In this document: in pieces, positions 40,801 through 50,222 of the stretch | How positions within the stretch are numbered: the first letter of the stretch is position 1 | How the letters are laid out: each line of letters starts with the position of its first letter | Source of the DNA: Nesterenkonia alkaliphila | GTDB lineage: Bacteria > Actinomycetota > Actinomycetes > Actinomycetales > Micrococcaceae | DNA: 64,000 bases | Assembly (NCBI RefSeq): GCF_009758175.1 | Contig: NZ_WRPM01000031.1 | Location: 93,540-157,539 of the forward strand | Direction: 5' to 3' | Position numbers and translations under genes: made by a program | The notes under the pieces: model-generated | What the model was told of the DNA's origin: nothing | Database searches by the model: none | Seen by the model: the letters and a program-made list of their open reading frames with translations, nothing else

Positions 40801-43317
40801 AATGACGAGGGCGATCGGCACTTCTGGCGTGAGCGAGTCAGTGCAATTGGTCCAGATGCACTAGATCACTCGGTGCGCACGGGGCGTCCTGTTGACACAG
40901 TGCGTGTGCAGCTTGACCGTGACATCTGTGTAGCGTTGGATAGCATCGCCGAGCGGCTGGCGGTCTCTGTCCGATCGGTGTTCGTGACACTTCACGGCGC
41001 GGCACTCGAAGCGTCGTGGGGCGAAAGTACACCGCCCGTGACTGGGCTCGTGACGGGCGGTCGGCCTGAGATGGAAGGCGCGACAGGCGTTCTGGGGCTG
41101 TTCCTAAACACGCTTCCTGTTCGAATGCGGTTGCGTGGCTTGTCCTGGAGGCAAGCGATTCAGCAGACGTTCCAAGACGAGGTGTCTTTTTCCTCACATC
41201 GGCGGTATCCTCTGGCAGATATTCAAACCGCCGCAGGCCGCCGATTGATCGACGTTGCCTTCAATTACACCGACTTCTATTCCAGCGAGCCGACTGGGGC
41301 TCTAAAAGCGATGGTGGCAGAGGGATGGTACGAGGAGCGCACGGAGTTTCCAGTTCTGTCGACGCTCAATCGGCTAGCGGATGGCTCTGGGGAACTCGTA
41401 ATCGTAGCCCAGTTTGGCACGGAGGTGCGTCTATCTCACAAGTATGCCAATATCCTGCGTTCGATGTTGCGTTCATTGGCTTCGGGAGAACTCGACTCAC
41501 CTAATGGTGTGATTGAAATCACCAAGGATGACTCGTTGCTTGCGGAGGGGACACTAGAACTCGCCGGACCACTACGCCCTATCGACTGCAACAGATTGCT
41601 GGGTTCAATAGTACGCCATGCGACCGATCAACCTGACACTGTCGCGGTTGTAGACGGCGACAGTCACTACACGTACGAACGTCTCTGGCTTGAGGTGAGT
41701 AGCGTAGCTCGGAGCCTCGAAGAGAAGGGCGTGGCGAAGGGCAGCCGAGTCATAATTGAGGGCCAGCGGAGTGCCAGGCTGGTAATCGCAACGATAGCGA
41801 CCTTGGCGTTGGGTGCCAGTGTTGTTCCGGTTGACCCGAGCTTGCCGGAACGGCGGCGATCCGATATGAGTGCAGCAGCTGGGCCGGTCGCGTTCGCTCG
41901 TATTACGAAATGCGACATCGAAATATCATCCGGTCCCGGCGCTAGCGACGGTTCACGATTCAAGCAGCTGCAACTTCCGACACAAGTGGACCCTGAGGAT
42001 GAAGCTTACCTGCTCTTCACGTCGGGAACCACGGGTACGCCGCGATCTGTCGCGATGCCATTTGAGAGTGTTGCTAATCTCGTGGATTGGCAGGTTCGCC
42101 GACTTGCAGATGGCCCCCGGCGAGTGGGTCTCTTCGCCGCCGTCGGATTCGACGTGTCGATTCAGGAGATGCTGAGCTGCTTGTCGGGCGGCAATACACT
42201 TGTGGTTATTAAAAGCGAAGTCAAAATCGATCCTATGCGGACGCTCACATTCCTGCGAGATGAGAAAATTGACACGCTGTTCGTCCCTCCCCTGATTTTA
42301 CGCCAGCTCGCACGAGCCTGGCGGGATGACGATGTGGCTCCAGCAATGCGGACCGTAATTGCAGCTGGGGAGCGATTAATTGTAGACGACACACTCCGAA
42401 GGTTTGGAACAGCCGCGGGTTTCAGACTTATTAACCAGTACGGGCCAACCGAAACTCATGTCGTTACAGAAGCCGACCTTGGAGCTGATCCCATTAGGTG
42501 GCCCGACTCGCCTGGCATTGGACTTCCGATACCGAACGTAGTGCTTCACGGCAATCCTAATATGAAGGGTCCGGCGGATGCAGTCGAGCTCGCTGTTTCG
42601 GGGTCAGCCGTGGCTCTTGGTTACACGGACAAGAATGGCAAACCTGCTCGAGTTGCGGAGTTCGGTCGCAGGAATGGCCGACGATATTATCAAACTGGGG
42701 ACCTTGTTCGGTTCAGTGATGGAGGTCTCGAATATCAAGGTCGTATCGACTCCCAGCTAAAAGTCCATGGATACCGAGTAGACATTTTTGAGGTCGAAGG
42801 TGCAATCCGTGCCCTTCCGGAGGTTGCAGATTGTCTTGTGCGGGGGCGGCGAGGGGCTCATAGTGTTGCCTTGGAGGCTCTCATTCAGCTACGGCGTGGT
42901 CAAAGACTGGAGCGGCACTCACTGCGGGCCGTACTGAACCAGGTGCTTCCGACGTATGCGGTGCCGACCCGGATTGAAATCGTTGATGGCCTGCCGACAG
43001 ATCGGCGAGGTAAGGCCGATGATTCAGCGCTAGCCGGCCGCCGAATTCGCCGTCGTTCGGCAGTAGGGCTTACCCAACTGGAACAGAAGATTCTTGATGC
43101 CTGGGCTGATGTGCTGGGCCATCAATCTATCTCGACAAAAGATACGTTCTTCGATGTTGGCGGGTCATCAATTCTTCTTCTTGACCTATATATGCGATTA
43201 AAAACTGAGCTAAATACATCTTTTGAAATTCGTCACCTACTACAATATCCAAGTATTTCACTATTTGCTGAGTTTGTCAGATCGCAGGAAAAAATCAGGG
43301 GTGGATCATATGTCTAA
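37864..43317 (+). CDS. Two-module NRPS: (C-lobe)-A-PCP-C-A-PCP
   Basis: 1817 residues. Residues about 1-190 look like only the C-terminal lobe of a condensation domain, without HHxxxDG. A1 (about 200-690) has 'LFTSGSTGAPKG' (near 332); PCP1 serine is Ser739. A full C domain has 'HHAVLDG' (932-938). A2 (about 1240-1690) has 'LFTSGTTGTPR' (near 1383); PCP2 serine is Ser1769. Specificity residues read by alignment with GrsA give A1 as D-A-W-T-I-C-M-V-H-K (no firm prediction) and A2 as D-V-Q-F-I-A-Q-V-V-K, very close to the known proline code. No thioesterase or epimerase is present; the chain should pass to the PKS encoded next (8-base overlap). Confidence 0.9.
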   Translation: MINWVGERPDSGASTFPLGSRQGAQTGKRGELSRKAGGVQAIEIFCAVALVLSRHNDGGPVCIGIGTCPGVEADVVVQPEPNELLTDFRTRALSALGRVGFAQGAVSVAVWGERVSGQHFSTFAQARFILCEETLKMDYDASSFNVLTAESLLEQVVLAAMAAGNQELTRVKDLDILSESERSRIVARDSRKVSSELEDPWAMIIESCNARPDRVALVDESSCVSYRELMKRVDETCGRLAALGVQAGDVVTVSVTRNLHSIIAMLAALKLGACYVPVDSESPATRQAQIYDQVRPRAFLSSCAGGIDILLNQNLDGDSYAAPAGPESRAAYVLFTSGSTGAPKGVAISRPSISSLLLSTEEALQRNGLETWVSIHSFAFDASVWEIFGSLCFGDTLVVASESERRDPDQLVALMDRHSVSSLTISPTAFEGFRESAQRMPSVVFGLRRIILCAEPVSVPSIDSWFDHWSGTDRMPVLLNMYGITEATVHSTIYRMKHSRGERRNRIGYGLSDTPIYVVDDHGRLVPDGVAGEMLIGGCRVALGYVGPDRQMLDKRYIEDTISPHARGRLYKSGDFARRLSDGSLEFLGRRDRQLKIRGHRVEAGDIEAAALRIDGVKAARAWADPQGVSSRLCLGVEVGGADVSKESVAAVVREALPKYMVPGVVVVVDQFPTTTNGKLDTNGLLSGGVEVENSGGESEHAAEWENETERTIASAMGEVLAVDCPDRSANFFRLGGDSISAIRLVTSLRDLGIQVTLAEIYQLQTVWAIADGTGVVSDNQQPPRDRTLRDGIAGHLTVQLPATPLQRGMIYHNLLGSGSTYHDVLHYRIKDAPDGPLQPALDAVVQRHLSLRGYFLATNEGVLEFCEAETAQIELRVFDHSDSDFTEDARNLVRTWATGERQRGFSLDVPGLLRVALHKFREDCVLSLSVHHAVLDGWSAATFVAELLTLWAGGSLPLPSGRDRVVHEKYVQLIQQSQNDEGDRHFWRERVSAIGPDALDHSVRTGRPVDTVRVQLDRDICVALDSIAERLAVSVRSVFVTLHGAALEASWGESTPPVTGLVTGGRPEMEGATGVLGLFLNTLPVRMRLRGLSWRQAIQQTFQDEVSFSSHRRYPLADIQTAAGRRLIDVAFNYTDFYSSEPTGALKAMVAEGWYEERTEFPVLSTLNRLADGSGELVIVAQFGTEVRLSHKYANILRSMLRSLASGELDSPNGVIEITKDDSLLAEGTLELAGPLRPIDCNRLLGSIVRHATDQPDTVAVVDGDSHYTYERLWLEVSSVARSLEEKGVAKGSRVIIEGQRSARLVIATIATLALGASVVPVDPSLPERRRSDMSAAAGPVAFARITKCDIEISSGPGASDGSRFKQLQLPTQVDPEDEAYLLFTSGTTGTPRSVAMPFESVANLVDWQVRRLADGPRRVGLFAAVGFDVSIQEMLSCLSGGNTLVVIKSEVKIDPMRTLTFLRDEKIDTLFVPPLILRQLARAWRDDDVAPAMRTVIAAGERLIVDDTLRRFGTAAGFRLINQYGPTETHVVTEADLGADPIRWPDSPGIGLPIPNVVLHGNPNMKGPADAVELAVSGSAVALGYTDKNGKPARVAEFGRRNGRRYYQTGDLVRFSDGGLEYQGRIDSQLKVHGYRVDIFEVEGAIRALPEVADCLVRGRRGAHSVALEALIQLRRGQRLERHSLRAVLNQVLPTYAVPTRIEIVDGLPTDRRGKADDSALAGRRIRRRSAVGLTQLEQKILDAWADVLGHQSISTKDTFFDVGGSSILLLDLYMRLKTELNTSFEIRHLLQYPSISLFAEFVRSQEKIRGGSYV

Positions 43318-46300
43318 TAGAATTTCATCAAGAGGTTCGCAGAGCGGTTCCGTTGACGGTGCTGTCGCGATCGTAGGGATGGCATGTCGATTGCCAGGAT
43401 CAAACGATCCCGAAGGTTACTGGCGGGATGTGCTGGCTGGCAGTGAGTTATTGACCCATCTAGCTCCAGTAGACCTTGACCTTGCAGGTGTATCGGAGGA
43501 TCTGGTTCAGCAGCCTTCATTCCGGGCGGTCACTAGTTTGGTCGATTCGCCTGCTGGACTAGATTCCGATTTCTTCGGCATACCACCAAGCGAGGCTGCG
43601 GCGATGGATCCGCAGCACCGAGTGTTTCTCGAGTTGTGTTGGTCGGCGATGGAAGATGCTGGGGTCACGCCAGAGAGCCTGCAACGGCGGATCGGCGTAT
43701 TCGCGGGAGGTGGTAGGCACGCATATCTGCGGTATGTCGAACGGAACTTTACAGACAGCGACTGGCTCGATGGCTCGGTTCATGGTCTGCAGTCAGATAT
43801 CGGGAACTACGGGGATTTTCTCGCGACGCGGGTCTCATATCGACTTGGGCTTACTGCCCCGAGCATGAACGTTCAGACTGCCTGCTCTACCGGGCTAATG
43901 GCAGTTCATGTCGCCTGCCAAAGCATTACTCATGGTGAATGTGAGGCGGCTCTGGCTGGTGCCGTGAACATCCACACCCCGCAGGTAAGCGGCTATCACT
44001 ATGAAGAGGGGTCTATCTGTTCAGAGTCGGGAAGATTGCGAGCTTTCGACGAGCGAGCCGATGGGTCCGTTTTCGGAAACGGGGCGGGGGTGGTGCTCCT
44101 GAAGTCCCTCAGGGCAGCGGTACGAGATGGTGATCGTATTGTAGCCGTAATCCGGGCTAGCGCTAGTAACAATGATGGCAATGACAAGATGTCCTTCACT
44201 GCTCCGAGTGTTTCAGGCCAAGCTGCGGTCATTGAGCGGGCGCTTCTTGACTCGGGATGTGAGCCGGCGAGCATCGGATACGTGGAGGCGCACGGCACTG
44301 GTACGCCACTTGGGGATCCGATTGAGATCGATGCCTTGAATGCAGCATTCTCACTCCCTGGCGGCGGCCGCACGTGTGCGCTTGGGACTGCTAAGCCTCA
44401 GATCGGTCACCTTGGGCCAGCAGCAGGAATAATCGGGCTAATCCGGGCTGCGATGGTCGTTGACAAGGCCATGATTCCAAAGTGCGTGAATTTCGAAGTG
44501 CCAAGTAGTCGGATCGCTTGGAACGACGGGCCGTTCTATGTGCCAAAGGAAAACGAGCCTTGGATGGGACTTCGCCGAGCAGGGGTGAGTGCGTTCGGCG
44601 TAGGTGGGACAAACGTCCATGTAGTGCTTGAGCAGGCGCCTGCCGCCCCTGAGATCACCCGGCCGCTGCCTGATGTTCCAGTTCCGATCGTAGTTTCGGC
44701 CCAAACCCAATCGCAACTACGAGTGGCAAAGCAGGCTCTCGCGGACCACCTCACCGTGAACTCTGATGTAGCTGTCCTTGATGTTGCACGTACACTTGCC
44801 CTGGGGCGTACACCTGAGAAGATCCGATCTACTCTTGCGGCAGTTGACACGCAGGAACTGGTGGAAGGGTTGCGAGCGCCTGGAATCATGGGAGTTGAAC
44901 CCGAGTCTCCCGAGCTTCCTTTGGTTATGGCGTTCCCTGGTCAGGGAAGTCAGTACGCTCGGGCCGCGAACGGACTCTATCTCCGCGAACCGAGTTTCGC
45001 GGCGGCCATCGATGAGTGTGCGGAGGTGCTGGCGGGGATCACGGAATTCGACATTAGGGATGTAATGTTCCCTAGCGATGCGAATTTGGCGTTGGCGTCA
45101 TCACGTATTCATCGGGCACAGCGTGCGCAAGAAGCATTGTTTGTCTTCGAGTATAGTCTTGGTCGTGCGCTTATCGAGGCTGGGTTAACGCCGTCGATTA
45201 TGATAGGGCATAGTGCTGGAGAATACAGTGCTGCAGCGTTGTCGGGAGTACTGAGCCTCGAGGATGCACTTTTGCTAGTGTCTGAGCGAGGTCGCCTGAT
45301 GGAGCATGTCGCCCCGCCTGGCGCCATGTTGGCGGTTGGGCTCACGCCTGAGGAGTTGGCGTCGATCATGCCGGACACCGTCGACTTAGCGGCTGTCAAT
45401 GCTCCTGGGCAGTGTGTCGTCTCTGGCTCGGTCGAGGCAATCGCATCGATGGAAGAAATGCTTAACGAATCAAACGTGATGAATCGTGTGCTCGGTGCAT
45501 CGTTGGCTGCGCACTCGCGTCTCATGGATACTATTCGAGACGAGTTCGGTGACGCTGTCCGCAGAGTTAAGTTTGGCACCCCCGTTATTCCGTTGGCGTC
45601 GACGAAACTCGGTAATTTCGAGAGTTCCACAGCCTTCGCCGAGCACAGTTACTGGATCGACCATCTGCGGCAACCTGTCCGATTTATGGAGGCCGCTGAG
45701 GCGGTTCTGGAGCACGGTAGGGCTGTCATCTTGGAAGTGGGTCCTGGCAGAGCACTTGTCGAACTGTTCCGACAGTTGGACGGTGGCATCAATCTGCCCG
45801 GCCTGTCACCTTGGCGAAATGGTGATCGGGAACCAGAGAGCATCGCTGAAGTCGTTGGCTCGGTTTGGGAGCTCGGGGGAGCAATCGATTGGGGCCGTCA
45901 CTTTTCGGGCACCCGGTCGAGGTCGATAAGTCTTCCCGGGCGGCAGCACGATCGAAAGATCAAGTGGACAAAAGAGGTTGGTGGACGAGATCATCTTCCC
46001 CACTTAGTGGAAGAGTCGCTCGTTTGGGCGCCGAGGTGGGCATTGACGCCGAGGACAATCGATAGCGACGTAGTTGACAGCCTGGTTGTATTTTCTGCCG
46101 GTACTGAACTGTCGTGGTCCAGCAAACTGAATGCCGACATTACCGTAGCGGACCTAGCTGACCTGACGTCTGGGGAAGCAGTGGAGAACTGGTTTGATGC
46201 CAATCGAGATGCGGTTGCCACTGCTGATGCGTTCGTATTCATCGGCCAGGCGCCGGTCGGACCGGATGCGGTCGACGTGGCACTCGAGCGAGATTTTTGG

Positions 46301-49300
46301 CCACTATTGCGGGTAGGACCAATGATCTCGGCTGTGAGACCAGACAAGACTAATCGGCTCCTTGTGCTGAATCCGACGCCAGAGGCAGCCGATGCTCCAG
46401 CAGGTGAGTTAGTCGTGGGTCCCTATCGTGTTCTGCCGCAAGAGTATCCGGGGTTGGAAACATCGCTCGTTCGTGCAAAGGAGATCTCAGCCTCGCTTAT
46501 TGAGGACGAGGTGGCCTCGTTTGTCGCAGGCGCGGAGATCGCTTACTTCGATGGTTTCCGGTATCGCCGGGTGTACAAGAGCGTTCCAGCGGCCCTCGGT
46601 CCCGATCCGTGGCGCAGCGGGAGCACTTACCTGATAACAGGCGGTACTGGCGGTATCGGTCTAGCTCTTGCGAAGAGTGCGTCATCCATAGAGGATGTTC
46701 GCATGGTCTTGACTCGTCGACCAGTTTCTCGTGCGGGGGCGAGAGACGACAGGGTCTTAGACGATAAAGTCGCGCAGCTCCGTGAGCTCGGACTAACCGT
46801 AGAGATTGCAGACGTGGATGTTCGTGATTCCGATCGTATGAAGGACTTGTACAGGGAGTATGGGCCGTTCGACGGAGTGGCTCATGCGGCTGGCGTTGCG
46901 GGGGGTCGATTGATCGCAGCGCTTGACGAGGGTGGTGTTCGACACGTGATGTCCCCAAAGATCGATGGCGCGAGGGTACTTGATGAGGAGGTCATCGACG
47001 ATCAGACCCGCTGGGTGGCGCTGTGCTCATCAATGTCGTCTGTTGTGGGAGGGGTCGGTCACGCTGACTATAGTTCGGCGAACGCGTACCTCGACGCCTT
47101 TGCCGAGAAGATGGCCAGGAGCGGCCGTGACGTAGTTAGTATCGCGTTTGATGCCTGGACCGAATCTGGGATGGCCGTAAACGAGACAAATCGGTCCTTT
47201 CGACAGCGGTTGGAATCCTCTAGCTCTCGAGTAGAGACGACCAATTCGTTCGATGTCTGGAGTCAGCAGATTCATGCAGGCGATTGGGTATTGCACGAGC
47301 ATCGGGTTGACGGTCGAAGCTTGCTGTCAGGCACGGCGATCATCGAAATTCTGCATCGTGCCGTAAGAGAGCTGACAGGTACTGAGGTTATTCAGATCCA
47401 GGCGCTTGATATTCTGAGACCCGCAGATTGCGCGGATGACTCTGGTTTGACGGTTGAAGTAGCTCTCGCGCCAGAGGACTCTGGCTGGAGGGCCACCGCT
47501 CGGTGCGGAGAGTTTGGAAGTCGCCTATTGCCAACCGTCACAGCACTTATTACTAGAGCTCCGGGCGGATCCGAGTCCTCTCCTAGCAAACGTCCAATGT
47601 CTTGGTTCGAGTCGGAACAGCTGGAGCTGGAGCACCTCGACGAATCCCTAATACAGCTTGGGCCTCGATGGGACTGCCTTGTTGGCATACGCGAACTGCC
47701 CAACGGCGAAACGGTGGCGCGCTCAGTTCTACCTGGACTCTACGCAGACGATCTCCACCAGCACCCTATGCATCCGGCTCTGCTAGATAACGCGCTTGGC
47801 GCAAGTTTGAGCAAGTTGGGCGAGAGGTACGTGCCGCAGTCCTATGAGCGCATCGACGTGTGGGGCAGCCTCTCATCGGAGCTGATCAGCCATACGCGAG
47901 TCGTAGAACGTTCTGACCGCTCAGTCACTCTCGATGTGGACTGCTGGAGTCCGGCCGGCGATCTTCTTGTGAGTGTTAGGGGCTATCACTTGAGGAGGAT
48001 CGACTCTGGCCAGATGTTTGGCGCGGGTAACGCAGCAATCGAGAATCGATCACTACATCTGCAGGAGGCGGCCGACTTAAGTTCTATGGTGCTGGAACCG
48101 GCTCCTCGACCGCAGTGTGGACCGACGGACGTCATCGTCAAGGTCCGAGCGACTGGCTTGAACTTCAAGGAGGTCCTCTTAGCCTCCGGGCTCATGGATG
48201 ACACCCGGGACCATAGTTTTGGTCTCGAGTGCTCTGGCATCGTAGTAGAAGTCGGTTCTGATGTTCAGGCATTTGGCGTCGGAGACGCGGTACTGGGCAT
48301 AGGAGAGGCCTGCCTCGACGACTATGTGGCACTTTCGGAGCGTCTTGTGCGTCGTATTCCTCGCGGGCTGAGTTTCGCAGAAGCTGCAACGGTTCCCGTT
48401 GCGTTCACAACTGCCTTTGAGTGTCTGGTTCTGCGTGCGAACGCCAAGCGAGGCCAATCTGTTCTCATTCATGCCGTAACGGGAGGCGTGGGCTTAGCGG
48501 CCGTACAAATAGCGCGACACCTAGGGCTGACGATTATCGGCACAGCCAGCACTCTGGCGAAGCGAGAATATGCCCGGGAACTTGGGGTTACTGCCGTATT
48601 CGACTCCCGTTCTACGGAATTCGAGCAGCAGGTGCGAGAGCTAGGAGGTGTGGACATAGTTCTGAATTCCCTAGGTGGAGAATTTATCGAGGCGAGCATG
48701 CGTACCCTAAAGCAGGGTGGTCGTCTGGTTGAGATGGGTCGCCGCGACATTCTCGCAGAACGACCCATGTCGATGGCCCTGTTTAGTCATGGAGTCTCGT
48801 TCGTGGCCTATTATCCAGATCAACACAGTCCTGAATATGAAGAGTCGCTCGATAGCGTGATGCGCTTACTACGGAAGGGTGAGGTGCAACCGCTCCCCGC
48901 TCATGCGTTTCCGACATCTGCTGTCTCCGACGCGTATACGCACCTTGCTCAAGCAAAGCACATCGGCAAAGTGATTGTTGTACGCGAGGACAGCGCAGAA
49001 CGGGTGTGGACGGGCAACGGCTACGTGGTTCATTCTGCAGGCATCAGCGATGAACTCGGTGTGTCACTGTTTAAGCGATCCATCCGGCTCAAGGAACCGC
49101 GTGTGATGGCAACGCTCCGTCCAATGGACCAGGAAAGTGATGAATTAGTCGTCGCAACCCACGTGCTGGACCAGATTCCAGATTCGCAAGGCAGTAACTC
49201 CCTGCGGGAATCGGATCTTGAGGGAGAAACCGAGGAACGGCTCGGTGAAATTTGGGCGGCGGTGTTACGACTCGATTCGGTGTCCCGGAGTGATTCATTT

Positions 49301-49477
49301 ATGGCTCTCGGAGGAGATTCACTTTATGCGACTCAGGTTGTGAGCCGAATAAATCGTGAGTTTGGAGTACGTCTGCCGCCATCTGCGCTGCTCGGTGGCG
49401 ATTCCCTAAGGGACATGGCAGTCCAATTGTCGCCGCGACCAAGTGGGTCGGGTTCTAAATCGGAGCAGGACAGTTGA
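43310..49477 (+). CDS. Reducing type I PKS, order KS-AT-KR-DH-ER-ACP
   Basis: 2055 residues from ATG 43310 (overlapping the NRPS stop). KS: 'ACSTG' with Cys192, plus 'EAHGTGT' and 'GHLGPAAG'. AT: 'GHSAGE' with Ser635; the specificity position reads LAAHS, neither HAFHS (malonyl) nor YASHS (methylmalonyl). KR: 'ITGGTGGIGLA' (about 1108) and 'YSSANAYLD'. DH (about 1325-1575): 'HRVDG' with the usual Pro changed to Ser, and 'LLDNALG'. ER (about 1600-1900): 'TGGVGLAAVQIA'. ACP: 'LGGDSL', Ser2004. KR precedes DH and ER, unlike the usual DH-ER-KR. It would add one reduced two-carbon unit to the proline-bound chain. No terminal TE. Confidence 0.9.
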   Translation: MSNRISSRGSQSGSVDGAVAIVGMACRLPGSNDPEGYWRDVLAGSELLTHLAPVDLDLAGVSEDLVQQPSFRAVTSLVDSPAGLDSDFFGIPPSEAAAMDPQHRVFLELCWSAMEDAGVTPESLQRRIGVFAGGGRHAYLRYVERNFTDSDWLDGSVHGLQSDIGNYGDFLATRVSYRLGLTAPSMNVQTACSTGLMAVHVACQSITHGECEAALAGAVNIHTPQVSGYHYEEGSICSESGRLRAFDERADGSVFGNGAGVVLLKSLRAAVRDGDRIVAVIRASASNNDGNDKMSFTAPSVSGQAAVIERALLDSGCEPASIGYVEAHGTGTPLGDPIEIDALNAAFSLPGGGRTCALGTAKPQIGHLGPAAGIIGLIRAAMVVDKAMIPKCVNFEVPSSRIAWNDGPFYVPKENEPWMGLRRAGVSAFGVGGTNVHVVLEQAPAAPEITRPLPDVPVPIVVSAQTQSQLRVAKQALADHLTVNSDVAVLDVARTLALGRTPEKIRSTLAAVDTQELVEGLRAPGIMGVEPESPELPLVMAFPGQGSQYARAANGLYLREPSFAAAIDECAEVLAGITEFDIRDVMFPSDANLALASSRIHRAQRAQEALFVFEYSLGRALIEAGLTPSIMIGHSAGEYSAAALSGVLSLEDALLLVSERGRLMEHVAPPGAMLAVGLTPEELASIMPDTVDLAAVNAPGQCVVSGSVEAIASMEEMLNESNVMNRVLGASLAAHSRLMDTIRDEFGDAVRRVKFGTPVIPLASTKLGNFESSTAFAEHSYWIDHLRQPVRFMEAAEAVLEHGRAVILEVGPGRALVELFRQLDGGINLPGLSPWRNGDREPESIAEVVGSVWELGGAIDWGRHFSGTRSRSISLPGRQHDRKIKWTKEVGGRDHLPHLVEESLVWAPRWALTPRTIDSDVVDSLVVFSAGTELSWSSKLNADITVADLADLTSGEAVENWFDANRDAVATADAFVFIGQAPVGPDAVDVALERDFWPLLRVGPMISAVRPDKTNRLLVLNPTPEAADAPAGELVVGPYRVLPQEYPGLETSLVRAKEISASLIEDEVASFVAGAEIAYFDGFRYRRVYKSVPAALGPDPWRSGSTYLITGGTGGIGLALAKSASSIEDVRMVLTRRPVSRAGARDDRVLDDKVAQLRELGLTVEIADVDVRDSDRMKDLYREYGPFDGVAHAAGVAGGRLIAALDEGGVRHVMSPKIDGARVLDEEVIDDQTRWVALCSSMSSVVGGVGHADYSSANAYLDAFAEKMARSGRDVVSIAFDAWTESGMAVNETNRSFRQRLESSSSRVETTNSFDVWSQQIHAGDWVLHEHRVDGRSLLSGTAIIEILHRAVRELTGTEVIQIQALDILRPADCADDSGLTVEVALAPEDSGWRATARCGEFGSRLLPTVTALITRAPGGSESSPSKRPMSWFESEQLELEHLDESLIQLGPRWDCLVGIRELPNGETVARSVLPGLYADDLHQHPMHPALLDNALGASLSKLGERYVPQSYERIDVWGSLSSELISHTRVVERSDRSVTLDVDCWSPAGDLLVSVRGYHLRRIDSGQMFGAGNAAIENRSLHLQEAADLSSMVLEPAPRPQCGPTDVIVKVRATGLNFKEVLLASGLMDDTRDHSFGLECSGIVVEVGSDVQAFGVGDAVLGIGEACLDDYVALSERLVRRIPRGLSFAEAATVPVAFTTAFECLVLRANAKRGQSVLIHAVTGGVGLAAVQIARHLGLTIIGTASTLAKREYARELGVTAVFDSRSTEFEQQVRELGGVDIVLNSLGGEFIEASMRTLKQGGRLVEMGRRDILAERPMSMALFSHGVSFVAYYPDQHSPEYEESLDSVMRLLRKGEVQPLPAHAFPTSAVSDAYTHLAQAKHIGKVIVVREDSAERVWTGNGYVVHSAGISDELGVSLFKRSIRLKEPRVMATLRPMDQESDELVVATHVLDQIPDSQGSNSLRESDLEGETEERLGEIWAAVLRLDSVSRSDSFMALGGDSLYATQVVSRINREFGVRLPPSALLGGDSLRDMAVQLSPRPSGSGSKSEQDS

Positions 49478-50181
49478 CAAAGCGGCAGTTGATTATCTTT
49501 CCCTTTGCGGGCGGGAGTTCAAGTTCACTTCGCGACTTGGCTGTTTGGTTAGAGGAGCCCATGGAACTTGTGTATGTGGACTATCCAGGTCATCTACTTC
49601 GAAGTGAGGAGACGCTCCTGGAGTCAGTGCCCGAACTAGCCTTCGACAGTTGGCGGCGGATCGGGGGTAGGCTACGGGCCGGGTATCTAGTGCTGGGAAT
49701 GAGCCTCGGGGCACTTGTAGCGTTGGAGTTTGTGAAGGTCGGCAAGTCCTTTGGGAAGGCAGCGGAAGGAATTGTTGCAATCTCTTCGGTCCCCCCGGGA
49801 AGAATTTCGATGCAAGGCCACTTTTCGCATCTGCCTGAGTCTGAGTTCGTGGGCGAGCTGTGCGCGCGGTACCCCGGGGACTTCTCGACGATGGCCACAG
49901 ATCCTGTGGTGCGCGAACATTTATTGCCCATCCTCCGCGCCGACATCACTGCGTTCGAGAGCTACGGACAGCGTCCTCTCGAATTGGTTGATGTTCCGTG
50001 TCTTGCAGTCGGGGGGACAGATGATCGATCTGTATCATACTGGGACCTGCTCGCGTGGGGATCTTGCACCACGGGGCAATGCGTCACCAGGAGGGTTTCC
50101 GGCGGACACTTTCTTCTGGAAGAGTCAGGCAGCCAAGTCGCTGGCGAAATTCTCGAATGGGCACAAAGTCTGGATAGGTAG
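49474..50181 (+). CDS. Type II thioesterase
   Basis: 235 residues from a TTG start that overlaps the PKS stop (TTGA). Alpha/beta-hydrolase of the GrsT family: 'IIFPFAGGSS' near the N-terminus, nucleophile elbow 'GMSLG' (about 75), and 'SGGHFLLEES' holding the catalytic His near the end. It normally removes misprimed groups from carrier proteins. Since neither synthase has a terminal thioesterase, it could also release the product. Confidence 0.85.
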   Translation: MTKRQLIIFPFAGGSSSSLRDLAVWLEEPMELVYVDYPGHLLRSEETLLESVPELAFDSWRRIGGRLRAGYLVLGMSLGALVALEFVKVGKSFGKAAEGIVAISSVPPGRISMQGHFSHLPESEFVGELCARYPGDFSTMATDPVVREHLLPILRADITAFESYGQRPLELVDVPCLAVGGTDDRSVSYWDLLAWGSCTTGQCVTRRVSGGHFLLEESGSQVAGEILEWAQSLDR

Positions 50182-50222
50182 GTCCTCTATGCTTTTGATT
50201 CACTTAGATAAGGTTTGATATA

